64,000 nt of DNA from Eutrophocola sp965662685 (GCA_965662685.1 CBFIIQ010000003.1:50405-114404), one strand, 5' to 3'. Numbered from the stretch's first letter, positions 8,985-19,500 are shown. Numbers and translations: made by a program. The notes: a model not told the origin generated them from the letters alone.

Positions 8985-10472
8985 CTATTGTACCTGGCAG
9001 CTATAACTGGCTGCATCATCCGGGTTGCCGGCACCATCCCACGTGGCTACTTCAGGATAGGCGCACAAAGGGCGGGTCATATCCACACGGCCTTCACGAA
9101 TGCGCGATGCTGTGATGCGCGCAGGGGGTGTACCATTTTCCACCCAGGCTTCCATAGCGCCCAGGAAATTGGCCTGGTCTGGACCAATACCGCCCCGGCA
9201 ATGACCCATGCCGGGCAGCATGAAAAGGCGCAGCCAGTCTTCGTTGTCACCCTCTACGGTGGCCAGCACCTGATTGTAGTAGTTGATGGTATTGATGGGT
9301 GAAGGACCGGGGTCATTCCAGCCGTGATAGAACAAAATCTTGCCGCCGCGTGCTTTAAACTCACTCAAGTCAGCATCCAGTGCCTCAATAAAGCCGGCTT
9401 TGCTGCGCACCAGGGCCAGATCCCGTTCCAGTTCAAATTCGCGCCAGTCCCAGTCAGGGTCTTCATAGCCCACATATTGTGTCGCTTCGGTTTGCAGGGC
9501 CGAGGGAACTGAGTTTGCCGCGGGTATGCGCCAGCTCAGTTCAAAGCCTTTGGCATGTCCCGGATATAACAGCTCACCATTTGAGGCATAAGTGCCATTA
9601 AAAACACTATCCACTGCTGTGAGCTCAGCTTCTGTCAGACAGCTGCTGGATTGAGCGCCATCACAGCGCAGAGATTCCGGCTCAAAAGCACAGGCCAGGG
9701 GATTATTCAGGAAGCCATCTGAAACCCCATCATTGGCTTCGCAACTTGCCAGCACTGCGTCATGAAGCAGTTGCACTTTTTCTGCGGACAGGGCGAGATC
9801 GCGATTCTCAATCAGCGTTTTCATGTTATGAAATTGCACCGCATTCAGGGCTAACTGGTTGTATACCGGTGCGCCGGCAATAATGGCGTCAAAGTCGTCA
9901 GGGAAACGTTGAGCAGACATCATGCCCTGACGACCGCCAGTGGAGCAGCCCTGATAGTAGGAAAGCCCTGGTGGGCGTTCATAGTAACTCTCAATAAGAG
10001 TTTTGGAATGTATTGCCATTTCATGCATGGCGCGCCAGGCAAAATCGATGACTTTTTCTGGATGACCCACGGCGAAGGCGGCACTACTGCCAATATGGCC
10101 GGTATCATTGGAGGCTACTGCATAGCCGGATTGCAGGCCAAGAGCCATGGCAGAAAAGCTGATGCTTCCGGCCCAGCCGCCATTGCCCAGTGCCAGAAAT
10201 TTGCCATTCCAGTCGTCCGGCAGCCACAGTTCCATTTCGATATGAGAATCATCAGAGGGACTTAGCACTGCTGCTACCCGGCAATGAGCGGGTAAGGACA
10301 GGTCAGCACCGCGGTTCTGCTTTAAAACGCCGGCGCCATGTTTTTCAGTGGCGCTAATGCTGACGGCGTCCAGCGCAATAAGGCCGAGATCAGCACAAGT
10401 GGCTCCCAGCGTTGGAGCGGCCGAAAACAGCCAGCCAAGACAAACCATTGCTTGCCAATATTTGCTGATCAT
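8985..10472 (-). CDS. Tannase/feruloyl esterase family hydrolase
   Basis: 495 residues with a signal peptide (cleavage near GATCADLG). The family nucleophile motif GCSTGGRQG lies near residue 170, followed by FPDDFDAIIAGAPVYNQ; the acid is probably in FYHGWNDPGPSP and the His in MLPGMGHCRGG near residue 430. The many Cys residues fit the disulfide-rich lid domain of this family. Members hydrolyse ester bonds of galloylated or feruloylated plant compounds, so the enzyme is expected in the periplasm or outside the cell. It ends the minus-strand run that includes the beta-helix gene 29 bp upstream, likely one transcript. Confidence 0.87.
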   Translation of the reverse strand: MISKYWQAMVCLGWLFSAAPTLGATCADLGLIALDAVSISATEKHGAGVLKQNRGADLSLPAHCRVAAVLSPSDDSHIEMELWLPDDWNGKFLALGNGGWAGSISFSAMALGLQSGYAVASNDTGHIGSSAAFAVGHPEKVIDFAWRAMHEMAIHSKTLIESYYERPPGLSYYQGCSTGGRQGMMSAQRFPDDFDAIIAGAPVYNQLALNAVQFHNMKTLIENRDLALSAEKVQLLHDAVLASCEANDGVSDGFLNNPLACAFEPESLRCDGAQSSSCLTEAELTAVDSVFNGTYASNGELLYPGHAKGFELSWRIPAANSVPSALQTEATQYVGYEDPDWDWREFELERDLALVRSKAGFIEALDADLSEFKARGGKILFYHGWNDPGPSPINTINYYNQVLATVEGDNEDWLRLFMLPGMGHCRGGIGPDQANFLGAMEAWVENGTPPARITASRIREGRVDMTRPLCAYPEVATWDGAGNPDDAASYSCQVQ

Positions 10473-10501
10473 GTTTTTTCTCCTGGCCGATAGGTTAAGA
10501 A

Positions 10502-12508
10502 TCAGTCTCTTGGTCGTGGGCCGTAGTGGGGCATGTCCTGCCCATATTCATAGGCGCCCAGATCGGGGGCGCGACCAGCGAAACCATCATTGATATTCGG
10601 CAATGCCACGCCAGCATCAATCGCTTCTGCGCCTCGGCGTAAACGTAAATCCACGACCTCTGGATCATACAGGCGTCCCGGATCATCAAGATCAGGCATT
10701 TGGGCATTCATGAAGATATCAAAATCCACCAGCACACTGTTGGCATCCTGACCGCTGCCCTGTTGGTATTCCTCAAAGCTTGAATACTCTCTGGTAACCA
10801 GAGGCACGCCATACTGTCTGGCCATTTCCCGGGGCGGAGAGCTCCAGCTAAAGGCGATATCCGATTCTGGATTCACACGATAGCCGTTGTAGTCACTGGA
10901 GGAGTAATTGGTGTAGGTGCGTACTGCCATTACCGCCGGCTGACGTCCCTGACCAAAAATCAGGTTATTGCGAAAATGCAGATTGGAGGCTGGCGTGATC
11001 TGTCTGAGCTCGCCAATGTAGGTATTGTGATAATAGACTACCCCTGCAGGGTCTGCGTGGATTTTAACCGGACCGTAGGGGCTGTGATAAACCACATTAC
11101 GAATGAAGTAGACTGGCCCGCCAAATACCGGCTGTGGACTCATTCCGCCGACAGCAACATTAAAGCAGCGATTGTCGAAGACGCGCATATTGTGCATGGA
11201 GCCATCGGCTTCGAAACAGTTGTCATCCAGATTTGAGACATCATTGCCATAGATATCGATGGAGACCGGCATACGATCACGGGGAATATTCGGATAACCA
11301 TCGGGCATGCCATAGGTGGCATGATCAAGGGCATCATGGAAACCGGTCACCTTGTTGTAGGCGATGACGTGACCCGCACCATAGATGGCGACGGCGTAGT
11401 AGGAATCCAGCAGGCGCTTTTCCTCGAAATCAGGATCTTCATTCCATGGCGGAATGTTGTACCAGCCCATCAGTTCCTGAGGACGGCGTCCTACCATGAC
11501 ATTGTCAGCAATATAGAATTTGTTGGAACCGGACCAGTCGCTGTGAATGGCGGTTGAAACATCTTCAAAGCGGCTGTGTTTAACCATGATGCCCTCGGCA
11601 CCGGTAATGCCTTTGATACCTGCTTCAATAGCAATGGAGGTATTGCGGAAAGTAATCCCCTCAAATAAATGCCAGTCTCCGCCCATCATATTGAACAGCA
11701 CATAGTTATCGGCGCCATCAAATATCACTTCACCATCGCCGGCAGCCTTGATGGTTATTGGCATTTCTTCGGTACCATCGGCTGTCAGATAGTAGGTGCC
11801 ATCCCAGGTAGTCCCGCAGCAGGTGGTATAGCCGGAATCAATTTCATGGGTATAACTGCGACGGTTGAATTCCTTATAGACACCGGCATGAACCAGCAGG
11901 GTGTCGCCGGCTCTGACCCGGGGTGCTGAAGCACGGCTCCAGTCACCACCAAGGCCTGCCATGTAATAAGCACCCACCAGACCATGGTAGGCCGGCTGTT
12001 CTTCCGGTCCGGTATGATCCATGGGGTAAACATGGAAAACCCGTCCCCCGGAAAAGGCTTCGGGTTCAGCGCGGGTATGCATGGTCACCATGCGTTCGGC
12101 TCTGCCAATGACGCCGTCGGGGTCAGTCATGGTTAGCTGGACTTCGTAATCGGTATCCGGTTCCAGATAAAAAATACTGCCGGCAAACATATTAGGCGCG
12201 GTGTAATCCAGCGTCTGGTCATAAAGGGATATTTCGTTTTGCACCCTCATCAGGGGAAGACCTTCCTGCCAGCGTCTTTCTCCGCTCTTGCGGTAGGCTA
12301 CTTCGACCAGGGCATCACGGTCATCATCACCTTCGATATACCACTCCAGTCCCAATGAAATTAACGTTGGGGGTTCCAGTACCAGTTCTCCGGCAGTGAC
12401 GCTGTTTTGATTATCTGCAGCCAGGGCCGAAGTAATAGAAACGTACAGGATTAGTATGGAACTAAACAGGCTGTTTAATTTAATGTTGGAGGTGGTAAGC
12501 CAAGACAT
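10502..12508 (-). CDS. Secreted right-handed beta-helix protein
   Basis: About 668 residues from ATG 12508; a TTG at 12526 would add six. A signal peptide ends near SALAADNQ. The first 130 residues look like a beta-sandwich or FN3-like module (DTDYEVQLTMTDPDG). The middle repeats parallel beta-helix turns with many Asn/Gly (NYVLFNMMGG, IEAGIKGITGAEGIMVKHS, MRVFDNRCFN), as in polysaccharide lyases and epimerases. The end, EAIDAG...DLGAYEYG, is the usual C-terminus of secreted parallel beta-helix proteins. A carbohydrate substrate is inferred; I cannot assign a lyase family. Confidence 0.75.
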   Translation of the reverse strand: MSWLTTSNIKLNSLFSSILILYVSITSALAADNQNSVTAGELVLEPPTLISLGLEWYIEGDDDRDALVEVAYRKSGERRWQEGLPLMRVQNEISLYDQTLDYTAPNMFAGSIFYLEPDTDYEVQLTMTDPDGVIGRAERMVTMHTRAEPEAFSGGRVFHVYPMDHTGPEEQPAYHGLVGAYYMAGLGGDWSRASAPRVRAGDTLLVHAGVYKEFNRRSYTHEIDSGYTTCCGTTWDGTYYLTADGTEEMPITIKAAGDGEVIFDGADNYVLFNMMGGDWHLFEGITFRNTSIAIEAGIKGITGAEGIMVKHSRFEDVSTAIHSDWSGSNKFYIADNVMVGRRPQELMGWYNIPPWNEDPDFEEKRLLDSYYAVAIYGAGHVIAYNKVTGFHDALDHATYGMPDGYPNIPRDRMPVSIDIYGNDVSNLDDNCFEADGSMHNMRVFDNRCFNVAVGGMSPQPVFGGPVYFIRNVVYHSPYGPVKIHADPAGVVYYHNTYIGELRQITPASNLHFRNNLIFGQGRQPAVMAVRTYTNYSSSDYNGYRVNPESDIAFSWSSPPREMARQYGVPLVTREYSSFEEYQQGSGQDANSVLVDFDIFMNAQMPDLDDPGRLYDPEVVDLRLRRGAEAIDAGVALPNINDGFAGRAPDLGAYEYGQDMPHYGPRPRD

Positions 12509-12590
12509 GATGAAGCCCTTTTTCAATAGTGTTGATATTTAATAAATGAGAACTCATGAAAGTAAACCGGGAGTATTACTTTCTGAATAA

Positions 12591-14618
12591 TTATAGTGAG
12601 AAAAGTGACCGTTCGCAGCTAAAGGCTTTTTCTGTGGGTTGACAGATCGCTGGCCAGCCATTTTCCTGCCAGTAATCTATCACGCCTGAATCCCGAAGCA
12701 ATGTTTTAAAGGCTTCGTGCTGCCTGGTCTCATCAAAAACGGGTAACCAGGCCCAGAATAAGGCACTCCAGTTATCATAAAGCGCTGCACGCAAGTATAA
12801 AGTGGCAAGGTCGTGATCGTGGTAATAAGCTGCGATTACGGCGTAATATATTGCCCGGGCAGGAATTTTATTTTCCACCCGTTGATAATCCAGCAAGGCT
12901 TTTTTTATTCGGGGCTCATCATTTATATGATGCAACAGGTCCTTGAGTTCAGGCGTCGGGATCATCAGTTCATCAATATCCTGTAAAGGCTCATTTCGCC
13001 CCAGCGCAAGAAAAATATTCAACACATCTCCCCACCATAATGGGCTTAGCTTCTCACCGATTTCATACTGCAAGCGAGCCTGTTCTTCCTGTCCGGTTAT
13101 CTCAAGAGCCGCCATCAAAAAGCCCCTGGCATAGAGATTCAGGGGCTCGGTTATCAGGCTGGCCTGATAGATTTCAATGGCGCTTTCAAAGTCACCGATG
13201 TTCATCATGATAAGCGCAATAAACTTCAAGTCAGAGGGCATGGCATTCATCGTTTTAAGCGTGTCCAGCATTGACGAAATTTCCGCCCAGTTCTGGGTAG
13301 TGCTTAATGCACTTGCCTTCAACGCGTAGCCCTGGCTATTTTCAGGGGCCAGTTCAATAAGTTTTTCTGCGCTTCGCAATGCCAGTTCAAAATGCTCACG
13401 ACTGTTCATGCCGGGTAGCGGCGTTGCCGCCAGCAGGGTGTTCACGGATGAAAATGTGCTATGTGCGTCCTGATAATCAGGATCCAGTGTGATTGCTTGC
13501 CGTGACAATTCCCATTCAGTAAGAAAGTCTTGCTGGTAATGGGCATTTTTGGCTGCGAGGTTGTACTGGTAGGCTTCAAATGATGTGGTTGGCAGCGACT
13601 CAATGTACTTCTGTTCTGTCAGTAATATTTCGGTCTGCAAGGCAGAAGCAACATGTTGTGCAATATCACTTTGAAGAGAAATCATTTCCTGAAAATCCTG
13701 CTTACCCGCCTGATAGGTATCGGACCAAAGGGTCACACCGCTGTTTGCATCATGCATATGCAAACTTATCCTGGCTTTATCCCCGACATACATAATGGTC
13801 CCGCTGATAAAAGACTCCACCTTGAGAGTTTTTGCTATTTCATTCAGGTTCAGTTGTTGGTCTAGCAGGGAAAGAACACTGTCCCTTGCAATGATTTTCA
13901 GGCTACTGATTTTGGAAAGTTGATTGATAATTTCGTCATGCAGGGCCATGGTAAATAAGGCATTGTCGGATTCTTCACCAAGGTGTTCGAAGGGTAATAC
14001 CGCGATGGAATTTTGAATCACTTCCACCGTGTCATTATTGGCCGGACCTGTCACATCTGTTGGCATGGAAACCCGGGGGAGGGCGGCAGATGTTAAGTCT
14101 GGGTCTGACAGGATATACGTGGAGACTAGCGCAATTATGAGTAATATCGCAAGCAGAGTGGATTGCCGGGTTGGCCAGGTAGTTAGTCGGAATAAAGGAC
14201 TTGTCGGGGATGCCTTGGTGTCTTCTGATTCCGTAGCGTCGTTTTCATCAATGAATGGAATCTCTTGGGTAGGCGCTATAAAACTATAGCCTTTTCCTGG
14301 CAAGGTGATGATGAAGCGACTTTCTGCTTTGGGATCATTCAGTGCTTTTCTCAAGCTGAAAATGGCCTGGTTGAGATTATTTTCCTCAACAACCGTGTCT
14401 GGCCACACGGTTTCCATTAATTGTGCCTTTGACACAAGCTGATCATGGTGACTTATCAGTACCAGCAAAGTATCAAAGGCGCGAGAACTGATCGCTATGG
14501 GCTTTGCATCGGGTCCAGTTAATTTTCTGTGTCGAACATCAAGGAAGTAACCGCAGAATTGATAGTCTGCAAGATTTGTCTCTACCGGCTTATTATTATT
14601 TTCGGACGCCGCTAACAT
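12591..14618 (-). CDS. CadC/ToxR-like transmembrane transcriptional regulator with TPRs
   Basis: 675 residues. Domains in order: OmpR/PhoB-type winged helix, about residues 22-118 (FDTLLVLISHHDQLVSKAQL, NNLNQAIFSLRKAL); one membrane helix near 152-170; a TolB/FlgO-like domain near 205-320 (IAVLPFEHLGEESDNALFTM); then TPR-type helical repeats to the end. This is the layout of membrane-bound one-component regulators. It is divergent from the TonB receptor gene across a 328-bp gap and follows the secreted esterase and beta-helix genes, so it plausibly controls this locus in response to a periplasmic signal. Confidence 0.85.
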   Translation of the reverse strand: MLAASENNNKPVETNLADYQFCGYFLDVRHRKLTGPDAKPIAISSRAFDTLLVLISHHDQLVSKAQLMETVWPDTVVEENNLNQAIFSLRKALNDPKAESRFIITLPGKGYSFIAPTQEIPFIDENDATESEDTKASPTSPLFRLTTWPTRQSTLLAILLIIALVSTYILSDPDLTSAALPRVSMPTDVTGPANNDTVEVIQNSIAVLPFEHLGEESDNALFTMALHDEIINQLSKISSLKIIARDSVLSLLDQQLNLNEIAKTLKVESFISGTIMYVGDKARISLHMHDANSGVTLWSDTYQAGKQDFQEMISLQSDIAQHVASALQTEILLTEQKYIESLPTTSFEAYQYNLAAKNAHYQQDFLTEWELSRQAITLDPDYQDAHSTFSSVNTLLAATPLPGMNSREHFELALRSAEKLIELAPENSQGYALKASALSTTQNWAEISSMLDTLKTMNAMPSDLKFIALIMMNIGDFESAIEIYQASLITEPLNLYARGFLMAALEITGQEEQARLQYEIGEKLSPLWWGDVLNIFLALGRNEPLQDIDELMIPTPELKDLLHHINDEPRIKKALLDYQRVENKIPARAIYYAVIAAYYHDHDLATLYLRAALYDNWSALFWAWLPVFDETRQHEAFKTLLRDSGVIDYWQENGWPAICQPTEKAFSCERSLFSL

Positions 14619-14946
14619 TATGAAAGTCCTAGCTTTTTATTATTTTCTTTTTTAAAAAACCCTGAGATTAATAACTTTTCATAAATATAAATAACTCTTT
14701 AAAGCCAGACCTTATCTCTTTTGCCTATGGTAAGACAAGCCGGATATTGGGCGAGAGGCAGCCAGCGGGCTGGGAGAGGGTCGGACAATTCGCCTCAATA
14801 TTCAAAAACTCAAGCCAAAAGCATTAATTTGTTATTTCCGGGTCCGGGTAGTAACAAGACATTAAGCAAGACATTAAGGAGGTTCCAACCAGCTTCAAGA
14901 TCATAAAAAAATCAAATAAAAAATAATAATTAAGGGGATAACAATA
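14619..14946. promoter_or_regulatory. Divergent intergenic control region between the CadC-like regulator and TonB receptor
   Basis: This 328-bp gap has no gene. It is AT-rich near both ends and must hold both promoters. A direct repeat ACATTAAG occurs twice around 14858-14878. A perfect Shine-Dalgarno-like AAGGAGGT at 14876-14883 has no start codon at proper distance. The receptor's own site is AAGGGG at 14932-14937, nine bases before its ATG. No confident -35/-10 pair was identified. Confidence 0.5.
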
Positions 14947-17900
14947 ATGAAAAAATCTGTTTTATTTCATCCACGCAAGAAAACACTTGCCCTGTGTTTG
15001 GCTGCCATTACCACGGCCCTCACGCAGAGCCCATCCACGTTCGCTCAAGACGAAATTGAAGAAATAAGAATAACCGGCTCACGTATTCGACAAACTGACG
15101 GCATGGCGGCACCAACGCCTGTCACGGTCGTGACACCGGATGAGCTTAACACTTTTGATCCGGGTGGAACGGTGTCAGAACAGCTTGATGCCTTACCGCA
15201 GTTTTTCGGTACCCAAACAGCCCAGCGTAGCGTTGGCTCTCTGGCGTCTGGCGTAGGCAGCTTCCTGAATATGCGTAGTCTTGGCACGCAGCGTACCTTG
15301 GTACTGTTGGACGGTGCTCGTATGGCACCTGGAGACAAACGCGGCGCGGTGAATGTGGATACTTTCCCCACCGCTCTGGTGCGTACCGTTGATGTGGTCA
15401 CCGGTGGTGCATCCGCTGCATACGGTGCTGACGCATTGGGCGGGGTTACCAACTTTATTATCGACCGTGAATTTCAGGGTATGAAAATTTCGACCGGTAC
15501 CGGGATTATGGAAGACGGCAATGGCTTTAGAGCCAATGCCAGTATTGCCGGTGGTTTCCAGATTGGCGACCGCCTTAATATCATCGGTTCTTTGGAAGCT
15601 CGCCAGATTGATCAGATCGATATCGATGCTCAGGATATCGAATGGCACGATCGCTGGGGCTTTGTTACCAACCCTGATCCCAGTGGTCCCAGACGACTGA
15701 CTAAACCCAATGTTGTTTACACTGACCGTCATGTGTTCGGCATGATTTCCGGCACTCGCACCGAGCTGGACGGAATGGTTTTTAATCAGGCTGGGACGCA
15801 GGCGCAGGCCTTTCGGGATGGTGAGTTCACTTCCAGGGGGCGCGGTACAGAAGGCAATACTTCAGGTGGCCCTGAAGCTGATCTGGGTAAACTCGCTTAC
15901 AGCGGTTTTCCGGTTAACGGCCAGGAAGTGAAAGGACGTTCCATGTTCCTGGCGGCCAATTATGAATTCTCTGACAACCTGAGCGGTTATGCACAAGCTG
16001 TTATTGGCCGTTCAGAAAGTATCCATAATCCTACCTCGCGAACCTCTGGTACTACGGGTATCAGTCTGCGTTCCATCTGGGCGCCTATAATCGCTGTGGA
16101 CAATGCCTACCTGCCGGATTATGTGCGCCAGACCATGATTGACAATGGCGTGGAAACTTTAACCCTCAGCCGTGATGGTTCCCTCCCGGGTGTACGTGAT
16201 CTCGGCAGTGATCGCTTCGAGCCGAATATATTCAATACCAGGACCTATACAGTCGGTTTTGATTATGATTTCAACAACAGCTGGTCAATTGGCGGTAGCT
16301 ACTCCACCGGTGAAACCGATCGCTTGTCCCATAGTTATAACCATGACCGCGTCGATCGTACCTTTCTGGCCATGGATGCAGTGGTGGATCCTGCCACAGG
16401 TAATATCGTTTGCCGCGTGAACCTGCCGCAGTATTCACCTACGGAAGATCAATTGCGTGCAGCAGGACTTGCCACTGGACTGAGCAATTCCCGTACTGCG
16501 GCTGATCCAGTACCCCAGCCACTGGAATCTCCCATCGGTCTTGATAACACGGTAAGCGGTTGTGTGCCCTTCAATGTCATGGGTGCTGGCAATATCAGTG
16601 AGGAAGCCATTAGATATACATCCTCCCTGAAAAAAGGGGTGGGTATTGTTGAACAGGATTTCGCTGAACTGCTGACCACAGGTGAACTGCATGAAGGTTG
16701 GGGGTATGGTCCGGTTTCTGGTGCCTTTGGTTTGACCTGGCGTGAATCAAGTTTTTTTGACAATGCCTTGCCTATTGAAGTTGATTCTCTGGGACCACCG
16801 CAAAACGTCCCGGAACTAGGAATTCGTGGTTTTCCAAGGGGGTATACCGGCGGTAGTCCCAACCTGCACAAATTCTCCACAGTGCCAAAAGTTGAGGGAT
16901 CATATGATGTGTGGGAGTGGTTTGGTGAGGTGAACGTTCCGGTCTGGGAATCCGATAGTGGTGAGCAAAGTATCGGTGGCACCGCGGCATTCCGTCAATC
17001 AGACTACAGCACCTCCGGCAGTGTTGATGCCTGGAAACTCGGTTTTGAATTTGCGGTCATGGAAGGTCTGCGCTTCCGCGCGACCAAGTCCCGTGACGTG
17101 AGAGAGGCTAACTTCCGTGAGCGATTCGACGCCCAGGGCGGTGGTGGCAACATCAGTGACCCATTCAAGAATGATGAGACCTATACCATTACTACTGTGG
17201 CCTCCGGTAATCCCAACGTGAACGTGGAAAAAGCCGATACCACCGTATTTGGTTTTGTCTATGAGCCGCAGTTTGAGATTCTTCAGGGTTTGAGGGTATC
17301 AATCGACTGGTATGAAGTGGACATTGCCGATGCCATTTCCCAGATTGCGTCGCAGGACGTTGTCGATCGCTGTTTTGCTGGCGATACTCAGCAATGTGCA
17401 AACATTGAGTTCGATCCTACTACAGGTGATGTGACTCGAATTTTTCGACGCTTCTTTAACCAGGATAAGTCAATTGTGGAAGGGCTTGACTTCGAAGTGT
17501 CCTATCGCATGGAGCCAAACTTCTTTGACAGTGAATTCGAGTCTTTCTCAGTTCGAGCACTGGCTGGGACCTTGTTGACCAGAGAAGACGTCGCTGCTAA
17601 TGGTACGGTGAGTAATCAGTTGGATCAGTACACCTTGCCTGATACCACAGGTAATGTGACTTTTGCTTATTCAGTAGGGCCTTTGTCACTCCAGATACAA
17701 GGTCGCCATATCACTGGTGGCAAGTTGCGACGTACCTGGACTGAAGGTGTTGATGTTGACTATAACTGGGTCTCTTCCTCCACCTGGTGGAACAGCACAG
17801 TGCGTTACTCCAGCGAACTCAGCAATGGCACATCCTGGAATCTTGGCTTCAATATTTTGAACATATTTGACAAGGCACCGCCGTTCGTTCCCGGCACTGA

Positions 17901-17976
17901 TGGGAACCAGGGAGCCGGCAATCAGTATGATGTTTTTGGCCGTCGTTACAATCTGAGCCTAAACATGGAGTTCTAA
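14947..17976 (+). CDS. TonB-dependent outer membrane receptor
   Basis: 1009 residues. A signal peptide ends near STFAQDEIEE, followed by a TonB-box/plug region (EIRITGSRIRQ, LDALPQFFGTQTAQ, GTQRTLVLLDGARM, DVVTGGASAAYGADALGGVTNF) and a long beta-barrel ending in the aromatic residue F (NLSLNMEF). Length and plug sequence fit the large oligosaccharide or organic-substrate receptors of marine bacteria rather than classic siderophore receptors. With the esterase, beta-helix protein and CadC-like regulator it suggests uptake of a plant- or alga-derived compound; the substrate is inference. A strong terminator follows. Confidence 0.93.
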   Translation: MKKSVLFHPRKKTLALCLAAITTALTQSPSTFAQDEIEEIRITGSRIRQTDGMAAPTPVTVVTPDELNTFDPGGTVSEQLDALPQFFGTQTAQRSVGSLASGVGSFLNMRSLGTQRTLVLLDGARMAPGDKRGAVNVDTFPTALVRTVDVVTGGASAAYGADALGGVTNFIIDREFQGMKISTGTGIMEDGNGFRANASIAGGFQIGDRLNIIGSLEARQIDQIDIDAQDIEWHDRWGFVTNPDPSGPRRLTKPNVVYTDRHVFGMISGTRTELDGMVFNQAGTQAQAFRDGEFTSRGRGTEGNTSGGPEADLGKLAYSGFPVNGQEVKGRSMFLAANYEFSDNLSGYAQAVIGRSESIHNPTSRTSGTTGISLRSIWAPIIAVDNAYLPDYVRQTMIDNGVETLTLSRDGSLPGVRDLGSDRFEPNIFNTRTYTVGFDYDFNNSWSIGGSYSTGETDRLSHSYNHDRVDRTFLAMDAVVDPATGNIVCRVNLPQYSPTEDQLRAAGLATGLSNSRTAADPVPQPLESPIGLDNTVSGCVPFNVMGAGNISEEAIRYTSSLKKGVGIVEQDFAELLTTGELHEGWGYGPVSGAFGLTWRESSFFDNALPIEVDSLGPPQNVPELGIRGFPRGYTGGSPNLHKFSTVPKVEGSYDVWEWFGEVNVPVWESDSGEQSIGGTAAFRQSDYSTSGSVDAWKLGFEFAVMEGLRFRATKSRDVREANFRERFDAQGGGGNISDPFKNDETYTITTVASGNPNVNVEKADTTVFGFVYEPQFEILQGLRVSIDWYEVDIADAISQIASQDVVDRCFAGDTQQCANIEFDPTTGDVTRIFRRFFNQDKSIVEGLDFEVSYRMEPNFFDSEFESFSVRALAGTLLTREDVAANGTVSNQLDQYTLPDTTGNVTFAYSVGPLSLQIQGRHITGGKLRRTWTEGVDVDYNWVSSSTWWNSTVRYSSELSNGTSWNLGFNILNIFDKAPPFVPGTDGNQGAGNQYDVFGRRYNLSLNMEF

Positions 17977-18004
17977 AACAATCCCCTTATTGTTTTAGGG
18001 AATA

Positions 18005-18039
18005 AAACGGGTGATGCGTCAGCATCACCCGTTTTTTTT
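18005..18039. terminator. Bidirectional rho-independent terminator
   Basis: A perfect 13-bp stem (AAACGGGTGATGC at 18005-18017, GCATCACCCGTTT at 18022-18034) with loop GTCA continues into a T run. A-rich sequence on the left side lets it also serve the convergent M20 peptidase gene. Confidence 0.93.
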
Positions 18040-18082
18040 AGCCTGGCCTTTGTGGGTTGGCAGGCATTAACAGCAAGTCTGC

Positions 18083-19402
18083 TTATTGATCTTGCTGCAA
18101 TCGGTACATCAGCAGTGCTGCCCGTTTAGCCTGTTGAGGCAGGGCGATCAGAATGCCCTGTTCCTCCACTGTATGTCCTGCTGAACCTGACATGCCCAGA
18201 CCATCGATGGCCATATCCACATACCGGGCAGTAAACGACACATCCGCAGCGCCCGCCATCAGCGGGTTGACCGCTCGTACCACGCCAAGTCCCAGATCCT
18301 GGGAGGCCCGGCTGTAGATTGACAGTAGTTCCCGGTTGCCATCGGTAGGGGCCATTGGCGGATAGCCATCGCCAAAGCTGATAGTGGCGCTGGTATGGGG
18401 AAGATTTTCCGAGATCAGGGCCTGCATGCTTTGTTGCACACGCTGCAATTGCTCGGGGGAAATAGCACGAATATCGCCAGTCACGATGGCGCTCTCGGCC
18501 ACCACATTGTTTTTGCCAAAGGTAGTGCCACTGTTGTTTGTCGCATCATGGTTGACCGTGGTGCCACCCATGATGCGTCCCGGGTTAAAGGTCAGCAGTT
18601 CTTCCTTGCGTAATTCCGTATAAAAAGACATCAGGATTCGCGCCGCCTCATAGATGGCTCCAGAACCTATGTCTTCGCGAAACACCTGGGAGGAGTGGGC
18701 TGGTTTACCGCTCACTTCAAGGGTCCAGCCGCTGGAAGAGCGCCGTGAAATATTGGCGGTTTCCCAATTGCCATCGCCGTTTTCAAAACCCAGCGCGATA
18801 TCGGCATATTGCGCAGCTTCAATCAGATCACCCTTGGACAGACTCAGGGGCCTGCCGCTGAGCTCTTCATCGCCGGTCATAATGACTGTCACATCCATGC
18901 TGGCAAGCTCACCCACGCTATCCAGAGCCCGCAGGGCCTGCAGCATGATGATGTCACCGCCTTTCATGTCCGATATCCCCGGTCCTCTGGCGATGCCACC
19001 GCCGAGGTCTTCATACACCTGGAAGGGGCTGTCCGCTTCAAACACGGTATCCAGGTGACCGATCAGCAGAAGTTTAGGCCCATTGCCTGAACCTCTGTGT
19101 TCTGCAATAAAGTGACCTGCGCGCCCCCATTCACTGCCGTCCTGCCAATAGGCATTAAATCCCAGCGCAGAAAACTCCGGGATCAGCATATCTGATACCT
19201 GCTTTACCCCGGCAAAGTTCATGGTGCCACTATTGATATTGATCAGGTCGATCAGCAGGGAAGTGGCCTCAGCATTGGTGCTGTCGATAAAATCCACCAT
19301 GGACTGCTCTGTGGTATCGAGTTCCGCTGCGGATAAAGACGAGATTAAAAGTCCTGGGCAGAGTACTAATAACGATCGCCTCAGGTGAGATAGTAAATTC
19401 AT
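18083..19402 (-). CDS. Secreted M20 family zinc metallopeptidase
   Basis: 439 residues with a signal peptide (cleavage near LSAAELD). M20 di-zinc site residues appear in order: GHLDTVF (near 112), DMKGG (near 145), the catalytic TGDEELSG (near 178), and a final His in SAGHTVEEQG near 412. The dimerisation domain carries KPAHSSQVF. Closest in feel to the glutamate carboxypeptidase/ArgE-like M20 group; the substrate is not determined. It converges with the TonB receptor gene and could process peptides in the periplasm. Confidence 0.88.
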   Translation of the reverse strand: MNLLSHLRRSLLVLCPGLLISSLSAAELDTTEQSMVDFIDSTNAEATSLLIDLININSGTMNFAGVKQVSDMLIPEFSALGFNAYWQDGSEWGRAGHFIAEHRGSGNGPKLLLIGHLDTVFEADSPFQVYEDLGGGIARGPGISDMKGGDIIMLQALRALDSVGELASMDVTVIMTGDEELSGRPLSLSKGDLIEAAQYADIALGFENGDGNWETANISRRSSSGWTLEVSGKPAHSSQVFREDIGSGAIYEAARILMSFYTELRKEELLTFNPGRIMGGTTVNHDATNNSGTTFGKNNVVAESAIVTGDIRAISPEQLQRVQQSMQALISENLPHTSATISFGDGYPPMAPTDGNRELLSIYSRASQDLGLGVVRAVNPLMAGAADVSFTARYVDMAIDGLGMSGSAGHTVEEQGILIALPQQAKRAALLMYRLQQDQ

Positions 19403-19500
19403 GGTATAGCTCCCAATGCCAATACTGTTGTCTATGTAATGACCCGGATTCGGGCAGATAATTCACTTGCACGCACAAGAAGTGTGCGAAGGTCATACCA

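Noticed and set aside
14876..14883. Leader peptide behind the perfect AAGGAGGT before the TonB receptor
   Set aside because: No ATG, GTG or TTG lies within a usable distance.
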